A stretch of 64,000 nt of DNA, taken from NCBI GenBank assembly GCA_963169665.1, contig CAUJET010000043.1, positions 1 through 64,000 on the forward strand. The letters run 5' to 3'. This document shows, piece after piece, positions 31,195 to 40,254 of this stretch (within the stretch, counting starts at the first letter, position 1; each line of letters begins with the position of its first letter). A program made the position numbers and the translations under genes. The notes beneath the pieces were generated by a model that saw only the letters and a list, made by a program, of their open reading frames with translations, searched no databases and was not told the origin of the DNA. Source of the DNA: Actinomycetota bacterium. GTDB lineage: Bacteria; Actinomycetota; Acidimicrobiia; Acidimicrobiales; Ilumatobacteraceae.

Positions 31195-31548
31195 TCAGCT
31201 CGCACAGCGGATGCAGGTGCGGACACCCGGGAGAGCGAGGAGGCGTTCGGCACCGATCGGGCCACCACAGCCCTGGCAGACGGGCAGCTCACCGTGGGCG
31301 AGGGAGGGCGCCGCGTCGTCGATCGCGGCGAGGTCGTGGCGTGCCTGTTGCAGCAACGCCCACACCTGGGCCCGTTCGTAGGCGATGGTGGCGCCCTCGG
31401 GATCGTGCTCGTCGTCGGTGGAGGTGAGTTCGGCCGCGGCGACGATGTCGTCGAAGCGGTGCTCGAGGTCGGCGATCTGTTGCACCACCCGGGCGCGCTC
31501 GTCGGCGAACGCGTCACGCAGCGCGTCGAGGTCGGTGCGGGGGGTCAC
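31195..31548 (-). CDS. TraR/DksA C4-type zinc-finger protein
   Basis: 117 residues. An N-terminal coiled coil (LRDAFADERARVVQQIADLE) is followed by a C-terminal C4 zinc finger, CQGCGGPIGAERLLALPGVR then TCIRCAS. This is the domain order of DksA/TraR proteins, which act in the RNA polymerase secondary channel. The start is taken at GTG 31548 (VTPRTDLDALR...). The CHAD gene follows immediately, so the two may be expressed together. Confidence 0.82.
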   Translation of the reverse strand: MTPRTDLDALRDAFADERARVVQQIADLEHRFDDIVAAAELTSTDDEHDPEGATIAYERAQVWALLQQARHDLAAIDDAAPSLAHGELPVCQGCGGPIGAERLLALPGVRTCIRCAS

Positions 31549-31757
31549 GTCCCCAGCATCGCATTCGCGGTGGACGCACTTCAGGGGCTTCACGCGACGG
31601 TTCGGTGACGATCGGCCGGCGGACGCGCAGAACGGCCCACACCGGCAGGACAACCGAAGGAACCGACGGATTCCGTGCGACCGAGGGCGCTGCACCCGCG
31701 CGTGCGGGGTCGGGGAGCATTCTCAAGCTCGTACGTGCCCTTGCCGATACCCAGACC

Positions 31758-33059
31758 ATGTCCGACGTCTCCGATCTGGTCGACGCGTCCTCGGCACCGG
31801 ACACGACGGTACCGACATTCGAGTCCGACCTGCCGCAACCAGCGCTGCCCGTGCCCGCCGGCGCCGCGGCCGACGTCCCCCCACCCCGGCTCGGTCCGGC
31901 GTTGCCGACGTTGCCCACCGCTGGTCGCCCGAGCCGGCCGACGAGCGGCAAGGCCGCGGCGGCGCCCGGGATGGTGTCGGTCGGTGCCGCCGACGATGCC
32001 ACCACGGAGGCTGGTCAGGTCGCCGAGGAACCCGACTCGATGGCAGCTGCGGCAGCGTCGGGCAATCCGCACGCTTTGGCGGCCGCCGCCCATTTCGCCG
32101 CGATGAGGCAAGCTGCGTCCCTGCCGCAGGTGAGGTCGGTGCGCAAGCCGAAGCGTCGCAGCAAGAAGCCGGTCGTGGTGCCCGTCCTGCTCCTCGGCGT
32201 GCTCGCCGGTGCTGCGTACGTCGGTCGCGACTCGGCGTTGATGACCCGCCTGCAGGGCGTGGGGTACGACACCGAGGCCCTGCCGATGATCGTGTATCCC
32301 CGGCCCGCGCCCGCCGGCGTCGAACGCAGCGTCACCGAGTTCGGGGTGATCGTCGATGCCGCCGGCGTGGCGAACGTCGTCGAGCAGTTCCGGGACATCC
32401 TCAGCGTCTCCAGCACCGGCGATCGGTCGATCGGGTTCCGTACCTCGAGGTTCGCGGTGGCCGACGGGGCTGCGACGAGCCCGGCCCTGACCGTGGAGGA
32501 GCAGGACATGCTCTTCGTGGGCGAATTCGTCTATGTCGAGTCCGAGGTCGACGGCGAACCGTGGCAGCGGCAGGATCGTGGGTGGCCGCTCACCGGACCC
32601 GAGATCAGCGACGTCTGGATGTACCAGGACCTCGTCGACCAGTCGTTGCGTCACGTGCCGCCGGTGTCGACGGTGTCGGAGACCTTGGCCGCCGTCGAGG
32701 TGACGACCTATCGGTGGGAGATCCCCCTCGGCGAGCTGTACGAGTCCGCGCCGTTCGCGTACGCGCCGTTCGGCGTCCTGAACGGCAATGCCGATCCGAC
32801 GTCCACCGTGACGCTCGCCATCAGCGTCGACGCCGACGGTGTCGTCCGCGTGGTGGACATCCGACTCGACCTCGACGCGGTGATCGCACATGCGACGGAG
32901 CAGGACGACCACCTGAACTACCCGTTCGGCTTCCGAGTCGAGCTCGACTCGCTCGACGACACGGCGCCGACGATCACCGCGCCGACCGACGTCGCGTCGG
33001 CGGACTCGCCGGCGCCGGCGGACCCGGCAGCGGACCCGGCCGCCGAGGGAGGTGCCTGA
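31758..33059 (+). CDS. Membrane-anchored exported protein (paralogue 1)
   Basis: 433 residues. The first 130 residues are low-complexity (Ala/Pro/Ser), then RKPKRRSKKP and one transmembrane segment VVVPVLLLGVLAGAAYVG (about 145-162). The outer domain (about 270 residues) contains YPRPAPAGVERSVTEFGVIV, DQSLRHVPPVSTVSETLAAV and DVWMYQDLVD, and ends with a conserved VDIRLDLDAVIAHA. The domain is not recognised. It resembles the next gene in anchoring and C-terminal pattern, so they are tandem paralogues. Start ATG 31758; the adjacent AAA-less stretch 31549-31757 is the divergent promoter region with the DksA-like gene. Confidence 0.75.
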   Translation: MSDVSDLVDASSAPDTTVPTFESDLPQPALPVPAGAAADVPPPRLGPALPTLPTAGRPSRPTSGKAAAAPGMVSVGAADDATTEAGQVAEEPDSMAAAAASGNPHALAAAAHFAAMRQAASLPQVRSVRKPKRRSKKPVVVPVLLLGVLAGAAYVGRDSALMTRLQGVGYDTEALPMIVYPRPAPAGVERSVTEFGVIVDAAGVANVVEQFRDILSVSSTGDRSIGFRTSRFAVADGAATSPALTVEEQDMLFVGEFVYVESEVDGEPWQRQDRGWPLTGPEISDVWMYQDLVDQSLRHVPPVSTVSETLAAVEVTTYRWEIPLGELYESAPFAYAPFGVLNGNADPTSTVTLAISVDADGVVRVVDIRLDLDAVIAHATEQDDHLNYPFGFRVELDSLDDTAPTITAPTDVASADSPAPADPAADPAAEGGA

Positions 33060-33060
33060 G

Positions 33061-34065
33061 ATGCAGCCGTCGACGAGCAACAGGAACATCACGGGGACGG
33101 TCCGCCGCGTCGCGTCGTGGCTGGTGGTGGTCGGTGTCGGCGTGGGCGGATGGTTCGCGTACCGCTCCGAACCCGTGCAGCGTGCGCTCGGCAACCGTGA
33201 GCAGTTCCGTGTCGAGCCGCCCGAGGAACGGCCCGAGTACGCCGGTGCGGTCGTGGAGTCGATCGGCGAGTTCGCGTACGCCGCAGGGGAGAGCACGATC
33301 GCCAGCGCGTCGGTGACCACCGTCGATCGGGCCACGCAGCGGGCCACGGTGACACGAACCAATACGCTCACCGGCGTCACCATCGACGGGCAGAGCGTGC
33401 CCATCACCGTCGCGTTGCCCGGCGTGGCGGCCCCTGCGGGGACGGTGGTCCCCGCGGCGGCATCTTCTCGGATCGTGACCTTCGACGCGATCTTCCGCAA
33501 GGGTGCGACCGACGCCGATCCGTGGATCCGGTCGCCGCGCGCGCCGTACGTCGGCGGCACGGAGCTCGATCCGTATCTCGTCCCCACCATCGACGACGTC
33601 ATCGGGTTCGAACTCGCCTCGATCCCGGGTCGTGATCCCCGTGCCGTGGGAGGTGCGACCGGTGAGATCCGCCGGCCGACCGCCGAGGACGCGCTGGGGC
33701 CGGAGGCCGGGCAGCCGTTGATGTCGCTTCCCGAGCACGACCTGGCCAACGTGCCGGAGGACGTGGTCGACCTGCGACGCTGGACCACCGACGACGGGAC
33801 GTTCGCGCTCGTGTCGCCGATCGGCTACGCCATCGCCGGTCTGTCCCTCCCCGACGACACCCGACTGGTGTTCACGTACGGTTTCGACGAGGACGGCCTG
33901 CTGCGGTATCTCGATGTCGAGATCGATCCGGCCGTCGTGATGGCTTCGCTCGATCACATGGACGAGTCGATGCTGTCGTTCGAATGGCGCGTGACGAGCG
34001 TGTCGGACCTCGGGGTCACGATCGATCTCCCCACGAACGTGGTGGACGAGGTGCCCGCGGCCTGA
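33061..34065 (+). CDS. Membrane-anchored exported protein (paralogue 2)
   Basis: 334 residues with one N-terminal anchor (ASWLVVVGVGVGGWFAY, about 16-32) and an extracytoplasmic domain. Its C-terminus, DEDGLLRYLDVEIDPAVVMA, aligns with DADGVVRVVDIRLDLDAVIA of the upstream gene. GGAGGTG lies 4-10 bp before the ATG at 33061, one base after the previous stop, so translation is coupled. Function unknown. The gene is convergent with the hotdog-like gene, with only 3 bp between the stops. Confidence 0.75.
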   Translation: MQPSTSNRNITGTVRRVASWLVVVGVGVGGWFAYRSEPVQRALGNREQFRVEPPEERPEYAGAVVESIGEFAYAAGESTIASASVTTVDRATQRATVTRTNTLTGVTIDGQSVPITVALPGVAAPAGTVVPAAASSRIVTFDAIFRKGATDADPWIRSPRAPYVGGTELDPYLVPTIDDVIGFELASIPGRDPRAVGGATGEIRRPTAEDALGPEAGQPLMSLPEHDLANVPEDVVDLRRWTTDDGTFALVSPIGYAIAGLSLPDDTRLVFTYGFDEDGLLRYLDVEIDPAVVMASLDHMDESMLSFEWRVTSVSDLGVTIDLPTNVVDEVPAA

Positions 34066-34068
34066 GGG

Positions 34069-34989
34069 TCAGGGTGCGAGGCGATCGGCCGGGTAGTCGG
34101 CGTACGACGCCTTGAACACGCCCGAGTGCAGCAGGACCGTCGCGACGGCGACGTCGGTGTCGGGATCGATCAGCGTGGTCTCCACCCAATAGCTCTCGGT
34201 GCGCTTGCTCTGCCCGAGGCCGACGATGCGCCGGGTGACGGCGTACGTGTGGTCGACGAAGACCGGGCCGGCGAGCAGGCGGATCTCCAGGTCGACGAAC
34301 AGACCGACCGCGGGTCCGCGCACGGGGAACGACTGCGGCTGCTTCATCGCGAGCACGCTGATCATCTCGATCGGCACGATCGCCCGGCCCCACGGCGACG
34401 AGGCGCCGCCCTCGGGCGAGTACCACGGGTGCGTTTCGGTGATGTGGGTGAGCTTCTGCGCGAGCGAGAACGGGTAGAGGTTGCCGTTGTGTCCGTCGTG
34501 GGTGAGCACGGCGGTCTCGCCCGGCGTGCCGGTCATGCCGACCTCGAGGCGGTCGACGATGAACAGCTCGCCCGGCTCGCGCAGGGAGCCGAGGCGTGCG
34601 CTGAGTTCGGTCGTCGGGTGATCGGGCCCGATCGAGGCGGTGCCGGTGAGCACCGGGGTGCCGTCCGGCTTGCGGGCGTCGATGCGAGCGAGCCGTGTGT
34701 CGCCGCCGGTGGTGAGCGTGGCCTGCACCTCCTCGCCGCTCACGACCATGTTGAGGAAGTGGGAGCTGATGCAGCCGCGCTCGAACCAGGCGTCGCCCCA
34801 CACCGCCACGGCGAGCGGATCGAACTGGCTGAAGTGGGTGGGGCCCTCGATGGGTGCGCCACGTAGGCCGAGGCGCGCGGCGGTCTCCTCGTCGTGCACG
34901 CTCGTGTGGCCGTCGTACTCCTGCTCGTCGAGCATCTGGGCCGGCGCCCGCCACGGACCGGTGAGCGTGATCTCGGTGTCGAACCTCAT
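34069..34989 (-). CDS. Hotdog/MaoC-like protein
   Basis: 306 residues. YDGHTSVHDEETAARLGLRGAPIEGPTHFSQFDPL looks like the substrate-binding helix region of hotdog-fold dehydratases (MaoC), with a histidine in GHTSV and another in PTHFSQ. The C-terminal half includes LFVDLEIRLLAGPVFVDHTY, like a second hotdog. It may hydrate or hydrolyse an acyl-CoA or be a degraded binding protein. The family call is from overall pattern and could be wrong. Confidence 0.55.
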   Translation of the reverse strand: MRFDTEITLTGPWRAPAQMLDEQEYDGHTSVHDEETAARLGLRGAPIEGPTHFSQFDPLAVAVWGDAWFERGCISSHFLNMVVSGEEVQATLTTGGDTRLARIDARKPDGTPVLTGTASIGPDHPTTELSARLGSLREPGELFIVDRLEVGMTGTPGETAVLTHDGHNGNLYPFSLAQKLTHITETHPWYSPEGGASSPWGRAIVPIEMISVLAMKQPQSFPVRGPAVGLFVDLEIRLLAGPVFVDHTYAVTRRIVGLGQSKRTESYWVETTLIDPDTDVAVATVLLHSGVFKASYADYPADRLAP

Positions 34990-34999
34990 CGCGCCGACG

Positions 35000-36322
35000 C
35001 TACGCGGTGCGAGCGGCCGACGGTGCCGCCGCCGGCGACGCCGTGGTGGCGCTGCCGATCACGGTGGCCGTGGGGGAGAGGCGCCGCACCCGGTCGCGGC
35101 TGAGCGCCAGCATCGACACCGGCAACCCCACGCCGGCCACCACCAGCACCGGCCACATGCCCACGTGCCCCATCGCCACCCCGGCGCAGATCGCGCCGAG
35201 GGCGTTGCCGATCAACTGCTGCGATTCGAGCGCACCGAACACCACGCCCGTGATCCCGGTGTCCGACCGGCACACGTGCCGGTGCAGGAGGAGCCACCCC
35301 GACACGAGCACGGTCTGCATGCCGACGCCGACCAGCGCGAACGCCACCATGGACCACGCCGCGCCCCACGACACCCCGGCGGCCAACAGCGAGACGCCGG
35401 CGATGAGGGAACCGATGCGCATGGCTGCGCGTTCGTTCGCCCGTCGGACCACGACGCCGGCGAGCGGTGCGCCGAGCAGCAGGCCGCCGCCGGTGGCGGC
35501 GAGCAGGACGCCGGTTCCCGACCCGCCGGTGCGGTTGCTCGTGAACGAGACCTCGGTGGCCAGCGTCTCGATCGTGCCGAGCACCACGGCCACCATCCCG
35601 AGCAGCGCGAACAGGAGCACGACGCAGGCGCGAGTGCCCGCCGGCCGGTGGCGCAGCACGGCCCCTGCTGGCGAGGTGGCGGCGGGCGAGGTGGCGGCGG
35701 GCGAGGGGAGCGGGCTGCCCGCCGTGAGGTGGCGGTTCGACGGCAGCCTGAGGGTGAGCAGCGTGGCCATGAGCAGCAGCACGGTCGCAACGGTGAACAC
35801 ATGCACCACCTGCCACCGGGTGAGCAGCGCCGCCGCCATCAACGGGCCGACGAGCTGGGCGCCGCCGGAGACGGCACCGGTGGCCACGGTGGCGGCGACG
35901 GTGGGTCCCCGCAGTGCGAGGAACGCGTGGTGAGCAGGGCGACTGAAGACGGTCGTGATCGTCACCAACACGCCCGCCAGGTAGAACAGCGCGAGGTCGA
36001 GGTCGAGGGCGAGCACGCCGGTGGCCAACGAGAGCGTCATCGCCTGCATCGCGTAGCCGGTTGCCAGCGGGCTCCGCACGCCAGGGGCGGTCATCTCCCG
36101 GGCCACGATCGGCGCCATCAGCGCGGCGGGTGCGAGGAGGGCCGCCGACACGCTGCCCGCCTCGCCCACGCCACCCTGCTGGTACGCCACCACCAGCACG
36201 GTCACCCACACGGCGTGTTCCGCCAGGGAGAACAGGCCGAGCGCCACGACGGCGCGCACCGCGTACGGGTCGTCGCGGAGGCGGGGTGGTCGGGCGTCGG
36301 TCGGGGAGTGGGCGCTCGGCAT
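35000..36322 (-). CDS. Major facilitator superfamily transporter
   Basis: 440 residues with 12 predicted membrane helices in two halves separated by a cytoplasmic loop rich in SPAATSPAAT repeats (15-bp tandem repeat GGCGAGGTGGCGGCG near 35670). Helices such as AVRAVVALGLFSLAEHAVWV and LLFALLGMVAVVLGTIETLA carry no substrate signature. MFS drug or metabolite efflux is the general expectation. It follows the hotdog-like gene closely on the same strand (10 bp upstream of it in transcription), so the two may be co-transcribed. Confidence 0.87.
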   Translation of the reverse strand: MPSAHSPTDARPPRLRDDPYAVRAVVALGLFSLAEHAVWVTVLVVAYQQGGVGEAGSVSAALLAPAALMAPIVAREMTAPGVRSPLATGYAMQAMTLSLATGVLALDLDLALFYLAGVLVTITTVFSRPAHHAFLALRGPTVAATVATGAVSGGAQLVGPLMAAALLTRWQVVHVFTVATVLLLMATLLTLRLPSNRHLTAGSPLPSPAATSPAATSPAGAVLRHRPAGTRACVVLLFALLGMVAVVLGTIETLATEVSFTSNRTGGSGTGVLLAATGGGLLLGAPLAGVVVRRANERAAMRIGSLIAGVSLLAAGVSWGAAWSMVAFALVGVGMQTVLVSGWLLLHRHVCRSDTGITGVVFGALESQQLIGNALGAICAGVAMGHVGMWPVLVVAGVGLPVSMLALSRDRVRRLSPTATVIGSATTASPAAAPSAARTA

Positions 36323-36504
36323 CGCCCGACGATGCGCCGATCATCCGTGTGGTCGCATCGGGAGTTCTCCCACTCCGCGACGTCGGCCGGGTCGGGTGCG
36401 TCGGTCATCGCCGAAGCGGGTGAATTCCCGATGTGCCGGTCGGGTCTGCCGACGCAGAGTCGACGGGCACACCTCGATCCACGCCGAACTCGTAGGAGTA
36501 CGCC

Positions 36505-36735
36505 ATGTCCAGCCCTCTTCGCCTCCGCCACCCGCGTGGCAACCGTCCCCATCTCGTCGTCCTGCAGGGCGGGCGTGCGTCCGCCCCTGCCCCGTTCGTG
36601 GTCGCACCGCCGGCCGTGCTCCGCCTCACCCCGTCCGATCGGTCCCCCGGGTCCGGCGCGACGGGCGAGGCGCAGGTGCGCGCCGACGAGGCCGACCTGA
36701 TCCGGTGTCGTCGCCTCGTCAGCAGCTGGCGCTGA
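36505..36735 (+). CDS. Small hypothetical protein
   Basis: 76 residues, basic and proline-rich (MSSPLRLRHPRGNRPHLVVL...), with no domain recognised. A good ribosome-binding site, AGGAG, sits 7 bp before the ATG, and the third-position GC is high, which favours a real gene. It precedes the LAL regulator by 88 bp. In the upstream gap the inverted pair CATCGGGA (36356) and TCCCGATG (36426) is seen. Confidence 0.5.
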   Translation: MSSPLRLRHPRGNRPHLVVLQGGRASAPAPFVVAPPAVLRLTPSDRSPGSGATGEAQVRADEADLIRCRRLVSSWR

Positions 36736-36823
36736 GGTCGCCGGCCGCCCTGCCGTGTCGGCGCGGGCCGTGCACGGGCGCGCCCGTGCGTCCCGTGCGT
36801 CCCGTGTGGCAACCTGACCCCCG

Positions 36824-39508
36824 ATGCTGCCACTCGGCGACCCGGCAGGGCCCGGCCGGTTCCACGGCCGCGACCAGGAGCTCGATGCCCTGGTCGCGGC
36901 CTTCGCCGCGTGCCGGAGCAACCAGTCCGGACGTGTCGTGGTGGTCCACGGGGCGCCCGGGACGGGTGCGTCCGCTCTCGTGCGCCGACTGCGCGACGAG
37001 CTGCGCCATCGTGGCCTCGCCCACCAGTGGTGGTCGGGTCGGTGCACCCGTCGAGCGCCGCTGCCCTACGAGCCCGTCGCCGGTCTTCTGCGGACGGTGC
37101 CGGGCGATGCGTCGGCCTGGCTGGCGGAGGGGTCGGCAGCGGGCGCAGCGGGCGGTGTGGAGGCGAGTGGGCTCGCACTCCTCGTCGGCCTCGCCCGACG
37201 TGCGCGCGATGCTGCGGGCGAGTCGCCGTTGGTGCTCGTCGTCGACGACGTCGACGGTGTGGATGCGTCGACCCTGCGGCTGCTGTCGGGTGTGGTGCCC
37301 CTGCTCGACGACGTGCCGGTGCTCGTGCTGCTGGCGGGTCGGTCGACCGATGTGGGCACGGCACCGCACGGGCTGGCCGAGCTGTGCGACCAGGAGCTCG
37401 TGGTGAGTCCGCTCGAGCCCGAGCACGTGGCCGAGGTGGTGCGCGACGTGGCGCCCGAGCTCGGCGAGGTCGAGGTGGCCGCCGTGGTGGCGGCGGCCGG
37501 AGGTCGACCGGCGGTCGCGGCGGCGCTGTCGTCGGCGGGCGACGCCGAACGGACGATGGCCTCGCTGCTGTCGTCGATCGATCCGCTCGCACCGGTCGCG
37601 GTGCTCGCCGCCGCGTACGCCGACGGCTGGCTCGCACCGGTCGACCTCGCCGATGCGATCGCGGTGCCGACCGCGACATGGACCACGCTCGAGCAGCGGC
37701 AGGTGGTGATCGCATCCGAACGCCCGGCCTGTGGCCCGGTGCCCGTGTCGGACCTGTGGGTGGCTGCGGCCCGTCGTGCCGTGGGTGCCGGGGCACGCTC
37801 GTCGGCGGCGTCGGTGGCGACCCTGCTCGAGTCGGCGGCACCGGCGGCCGTCACGGCGACGGTGTGGGAGCAGGCGGGCGACGACTCCCGCGCCAGCGTC
37901 GCCTGGGAACGGGCAGCCACCGAAGCGGCGGCCGGACACGCGGTGGCGACGGCGGCGGCAGCGCTCCGGCGGGCGGTCGAGCTCGGTGGCGACGACACCC
38001 TCCTGAGACTCGGCCGTCGGGCGGGTGAGCTGTCGCTGGCTGCCGGCGATCGTCACGAGGCCGACCATCTGGCGGCGCGCCTGTTGCCGCGCCTCGCCCG
38101 TACCGACGACGACGAGCAGTTGGCCACCCTCCTGCTGCGATACCGCGCGCGGCTCGAGGCCGGGCTGCCCGATCACGACGAGCTGCTCGACCGTGCGCTG
38201 GGCATCGCGGCAGCGCCGTCGGCCGCGCACGTGGAGGTGCTCGTCGTCGATGCGTTGCGACGAGTGCTCGACGAGCCGAGCGCAGCCGCGGCGCAAGCGA
38301 TGCGTGCGCTGGCGGAGGCCGAGGGCCTCGGCGATCCCGCCTCGATCGCGAACGCAGCCGGTGCCGCCGGTCTGGCCGCGGCGATCGCCGGCGACCTCGA
38401 CGGCGGGCTCGCTCACTTCGATCGAGCGCTCGATGCCGCGGCTCGCGCCGGCGACGGTGCCGCCGAGGCCCGCCTCGCGAGCAACCGGGTGTTCGTGCTG
38501 TGGCGCGCCGGTCGACCCGTCGACGTCGAACGGGCATCGGTCGCCGAACTCGATCGTCTCCGTGTGCGCGGGCTGGAGGCGCTGGGCGATCAGCTCGCGG
38601 TCGGCCGGTGCGGGGCCCTGATCACCCTCGGTCGGCTCGACGATGCCGAGCGGGCGATCGCCGAATCGCGGGCGATGCGGATGGCGGCCGATCCGACCGC
38701 TCATCTCGATCTCGCCGACGCATCGCTGGCCCTGTGGCGCGGGGAGGTCGACCGGGCCGCGGTGCTCGTCCGACGCGTCGAGTCGACGCCCGCTGGCGGG
38801 CTGGCCGAGGTGATCGGTGAACGCTGGGTCGTACGATCCGCCGTCGATCTCGCGCGTGGCGACCGTGCAGCCGCACTGGCGTCGGCGCGCCAGGGTCTGG
38901 TCGAGTGCGCCGAGGGCGATGCCATCGCCCACTGGCGACTGGTGCTGGCCTGGTGGCGGGCCGCCGCGGGCGTCGATGCGGTCGCCGGGTCGGCGGAGGC
39001 GCCGATGGATCCACCGCCCGATCCGGTGGCGTGCGTGGGTGCCGAGCAGGCGGCCCTCGCGGCGACGGTGGTCGCGATGCGTGAGCGCTCGAGCCTGTCG
39101 TGGGCCGCCGCGGTGTCGGCGTGGGCCGAGGTGCCGGCGCCGCTGGAGGCGTTGCGGTGCCGGCTGGCGGCGTCAGCCGAGGCGAGGGACCTCCACGAGC
39201 TCGACCGCATCGCCGACGAAGCCCGGGCCCTCGGTGCGTTCGGCCTCGCATCGGAGGCCGACGGCGAGTGGCGCAGCGCAGGCGGTCGCCGGGCGCCCAA
39301 GCGCATCTCGGGTCTGTTGACGGCGAGGGAGGTGGAGGTGCTGGTGCTCGTCGCCGAGGGGCTCACCAACCGCGAGATCGCCGAGCGCCTCTACATCAGC
39401 GTGCGAACGGTGGGTGCGCACCTCGAGCGCAGCACGGCGAAGCTCGGCGTGGGCACGCGCGGCGCGGCCGTGCACGAGGCCCGCCGCCAGGGGCTGCTCG
39501 GCGACTGA
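36824..39508 (+). CDS. LAL-type LuxR-family regulator with STAND ATPase
   Basis: 894 residues. The N-terminal P-loop region is FHGRDQELDALVAAFAACRS and VVVHGAPGTGASALVRRL (Walker A GAPGTGAS, lacking the usual Lys), with Walker B LVVDDVDGVD. A long helical TPR-like region follows. The C-terminal LuxR HTH is LLTAREVEVLVLVAEGLTNR, then EIAERLYISVRTVGAHLERS. The Walker A GTGAS variant lacks the catalytic lysine, so ATP hydrolysis may be impaired. It could control the small upstream gene or others; the target is unknown. Confidence 0.88.
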   Translation: MLPLGDPAGPGRFHGRDQELDALVAAFAACRSNQSGRVVVVHGAPGTGASALVRRLRDELRHRGLAHQWWSGRCTRRAPLPYEPVAGLLRTVPGDASAWLAEGSAAGAAGGVEASGLALLVGLARRARDAAGESPLVLVVDDVDGVDASTLRLLSGVVPLLDDVPVLVLLAGRSTDVGTAPHGLAELCDQELVVSPLEPEHVAEVVRDVAPELGEVEVAAVVAAAGGRPAVAAALSSAGDAERTMASLLSSIDPLAPVAVLAAAYADGWLAPVDLADAIAVPTATWTTLEQRQVVIASERPACGPVPVSDLWVAAARRAVGAGARSSAASVATLLESAAPAAVTATVWEQAGDDSRASVAWERAATEAAAGHAVATAAAALRRAVELGGDDTLLRLGRRAGELSLAAGDRHEADHLAARLLPRLARTDDDEQLATLLLRYRARLEAGLPDHDELLDRALGIAAAPSAAHVEVLVVDALRRVLDEPSAAAAQAMRALAEAEGLGDPASIANAAGAAGLAAAIAGDLDGGLAHFDRALDAAARAGDGAAEARLASNRVFVLWRAGRPVDVERASVAELDRLRVRGLEALGDQLAVGRCGALITLGRLDDAERAIAESRAMRMAADPTAHLDLADASLALWRGEVDRAAVLVRRVESTPAGGLAEVIGERWVVRSAVDLARGDRAAALASARQGLVECAEGDAIAHWRLVLAWWRAAAGVDAVAGSAEAPMDPPPDPVACVGAEQAALAATVVAMRERSSLSWAAAVSAWAEVPAPLEALRCRLAASAEARDLHELDRIADEARALGAFGLASEADGEWRSAGGRRAPKRISGLLTAREVEVLVLVAEGLTNREIAERLYISVRTVGAHLERSTAKLGVGTRGAAVHEARRQGLLGD

Positions 39509-39571
39509 GCGAGCGCGAGTCGTCGGCCGCCTGGTTCGCTTCGCGCGGTCAGCGTGACAGCTCGACGGGCG

Positions 39572-39874
39572 TCACTTCTTGATGCCCATCGAGGCGAACT
39601 GCAGCGACCGCGACTCGACCCGCACCTCGGTGCGCTTTGCCTTGGCCAGGTCGAACACCAGGTGTCCGGTGACGACGAACCCGCCGGCGGCGAACCCGCC
39701 GACCGGCACGACGATCGTGCTGAGTGCGGCAGCGGCGTCGACGATCGCCGCGGCGAGCGAGTCGGCGTCGTCCGCGCTCGCGGTCAGGATCTCCTCGGTG
39801 GCGCCGTCGACGTCGATGAGCACGAAGTGCTGCGTGCGATCGGGGACCGAGGGCTTCATCTTCGCGGTGGCCAT
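39572..39874 (-). CDS. Hypothetical protein
   Basis: 100 residues, no recognised family. Composition is mostly beta/alpha with TQHFVLIDVDGATEEILTAS, then an AAAALSTIVVPVGGFAAGGF hydrophobic middle and FDLAKAKRTEVRVESRSLQF at the C-terminus. It is convergent with the LAL gene and divergent from the S4-domain gene, whose start is 6 bp away. Complete start and stop codons are present. Confidence 0.6.
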   Translation of the reverse strand: MATAKMKPSVPDRTQHFVLIDVDGATEEILTASADDADSLAAAIVDAAAALSTIVVPVGGFAAGGFVVTGHLVFDLAKAKRTEVRVESRSLQFASMGIKK

Positions 39875-39879
39875 GCGCG

Positions 39880-40254
39880 ATGGTACCCCTCGTGGAGAGC
39901 ACCAGGGTCGACAAGTGGGTGTGGGCGGTGCGCCTGTACCCCACGCGCACCGCGGCGACGGACGCGTGCGGTGGCGGCCACATCAAGGTGAACGGGTCGT
40001 CGGCGAAGGCCGCCACGCCGGTGAAGATCGGCGACCGCGTGACCGCCACGGTGGGTGGCCGCGAGCGGGTGCTCGAGGTGGTGCAGGTGATCGACAAGCG
40101 CGTCGGCTCGAGCGTCGCAGTCGCGTGCTACGTCGACCACAGCGCGCCCGTACCGCCCAAGGACTCGTCGGCCCCGCTGTTCGTGCGCGACCGTGCGACT
40201 GGTCGACCCACCAAGCGCGAGCGCCGTCAGCTCGACCGCTTCCGGTCGCGCTGA
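39880..40254 (+). CDS. S4-domain RNA-binding protein, Hsp15-like
   Basis: 124 residues. The S4 domain begins TRVDKWVWAVRLYPTRTAAT and contains GHIKVNGSSAKAATPVKIGD, matching the R-x-D-x-W...R-x-x-T-x-A...V-x-V-N-G pattern of Hsp15/RsmA-like proteins that bind the ribosome or tRNA. A C-terminal basic tail (PTKRERRQLDRFRSR) follows. It overlaps the TetR gene end by 28 bp, in convergent orientation. Confidence 0.88.
   Translation: MVPLVESTRVDKWVWAVRLYPTRTAATDACGGGHIKVNGSSAKAATPVKIGDRVTATVGGRERVLEVVQVIDKRVGSSVAVACYVDHSAPVPPKDSSAPLFVRDRATGRPTKRERRQLDRFRSR

Noticed and set aside
35670-35704. 15-bp tandem repeats in the transporter gene as a regulatory or VNTR locus
   Set aside because: They stay in frame in a low-complexity cytoplasmic loop (SPAATSPAAT); ordinary slippage explains them.
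36356-36433. CATCGGGA/TCCCGATG inverted pair as an operator
   Set aside because: A 62-bp separation and no regulator partner make chance or a loose structure as likely.
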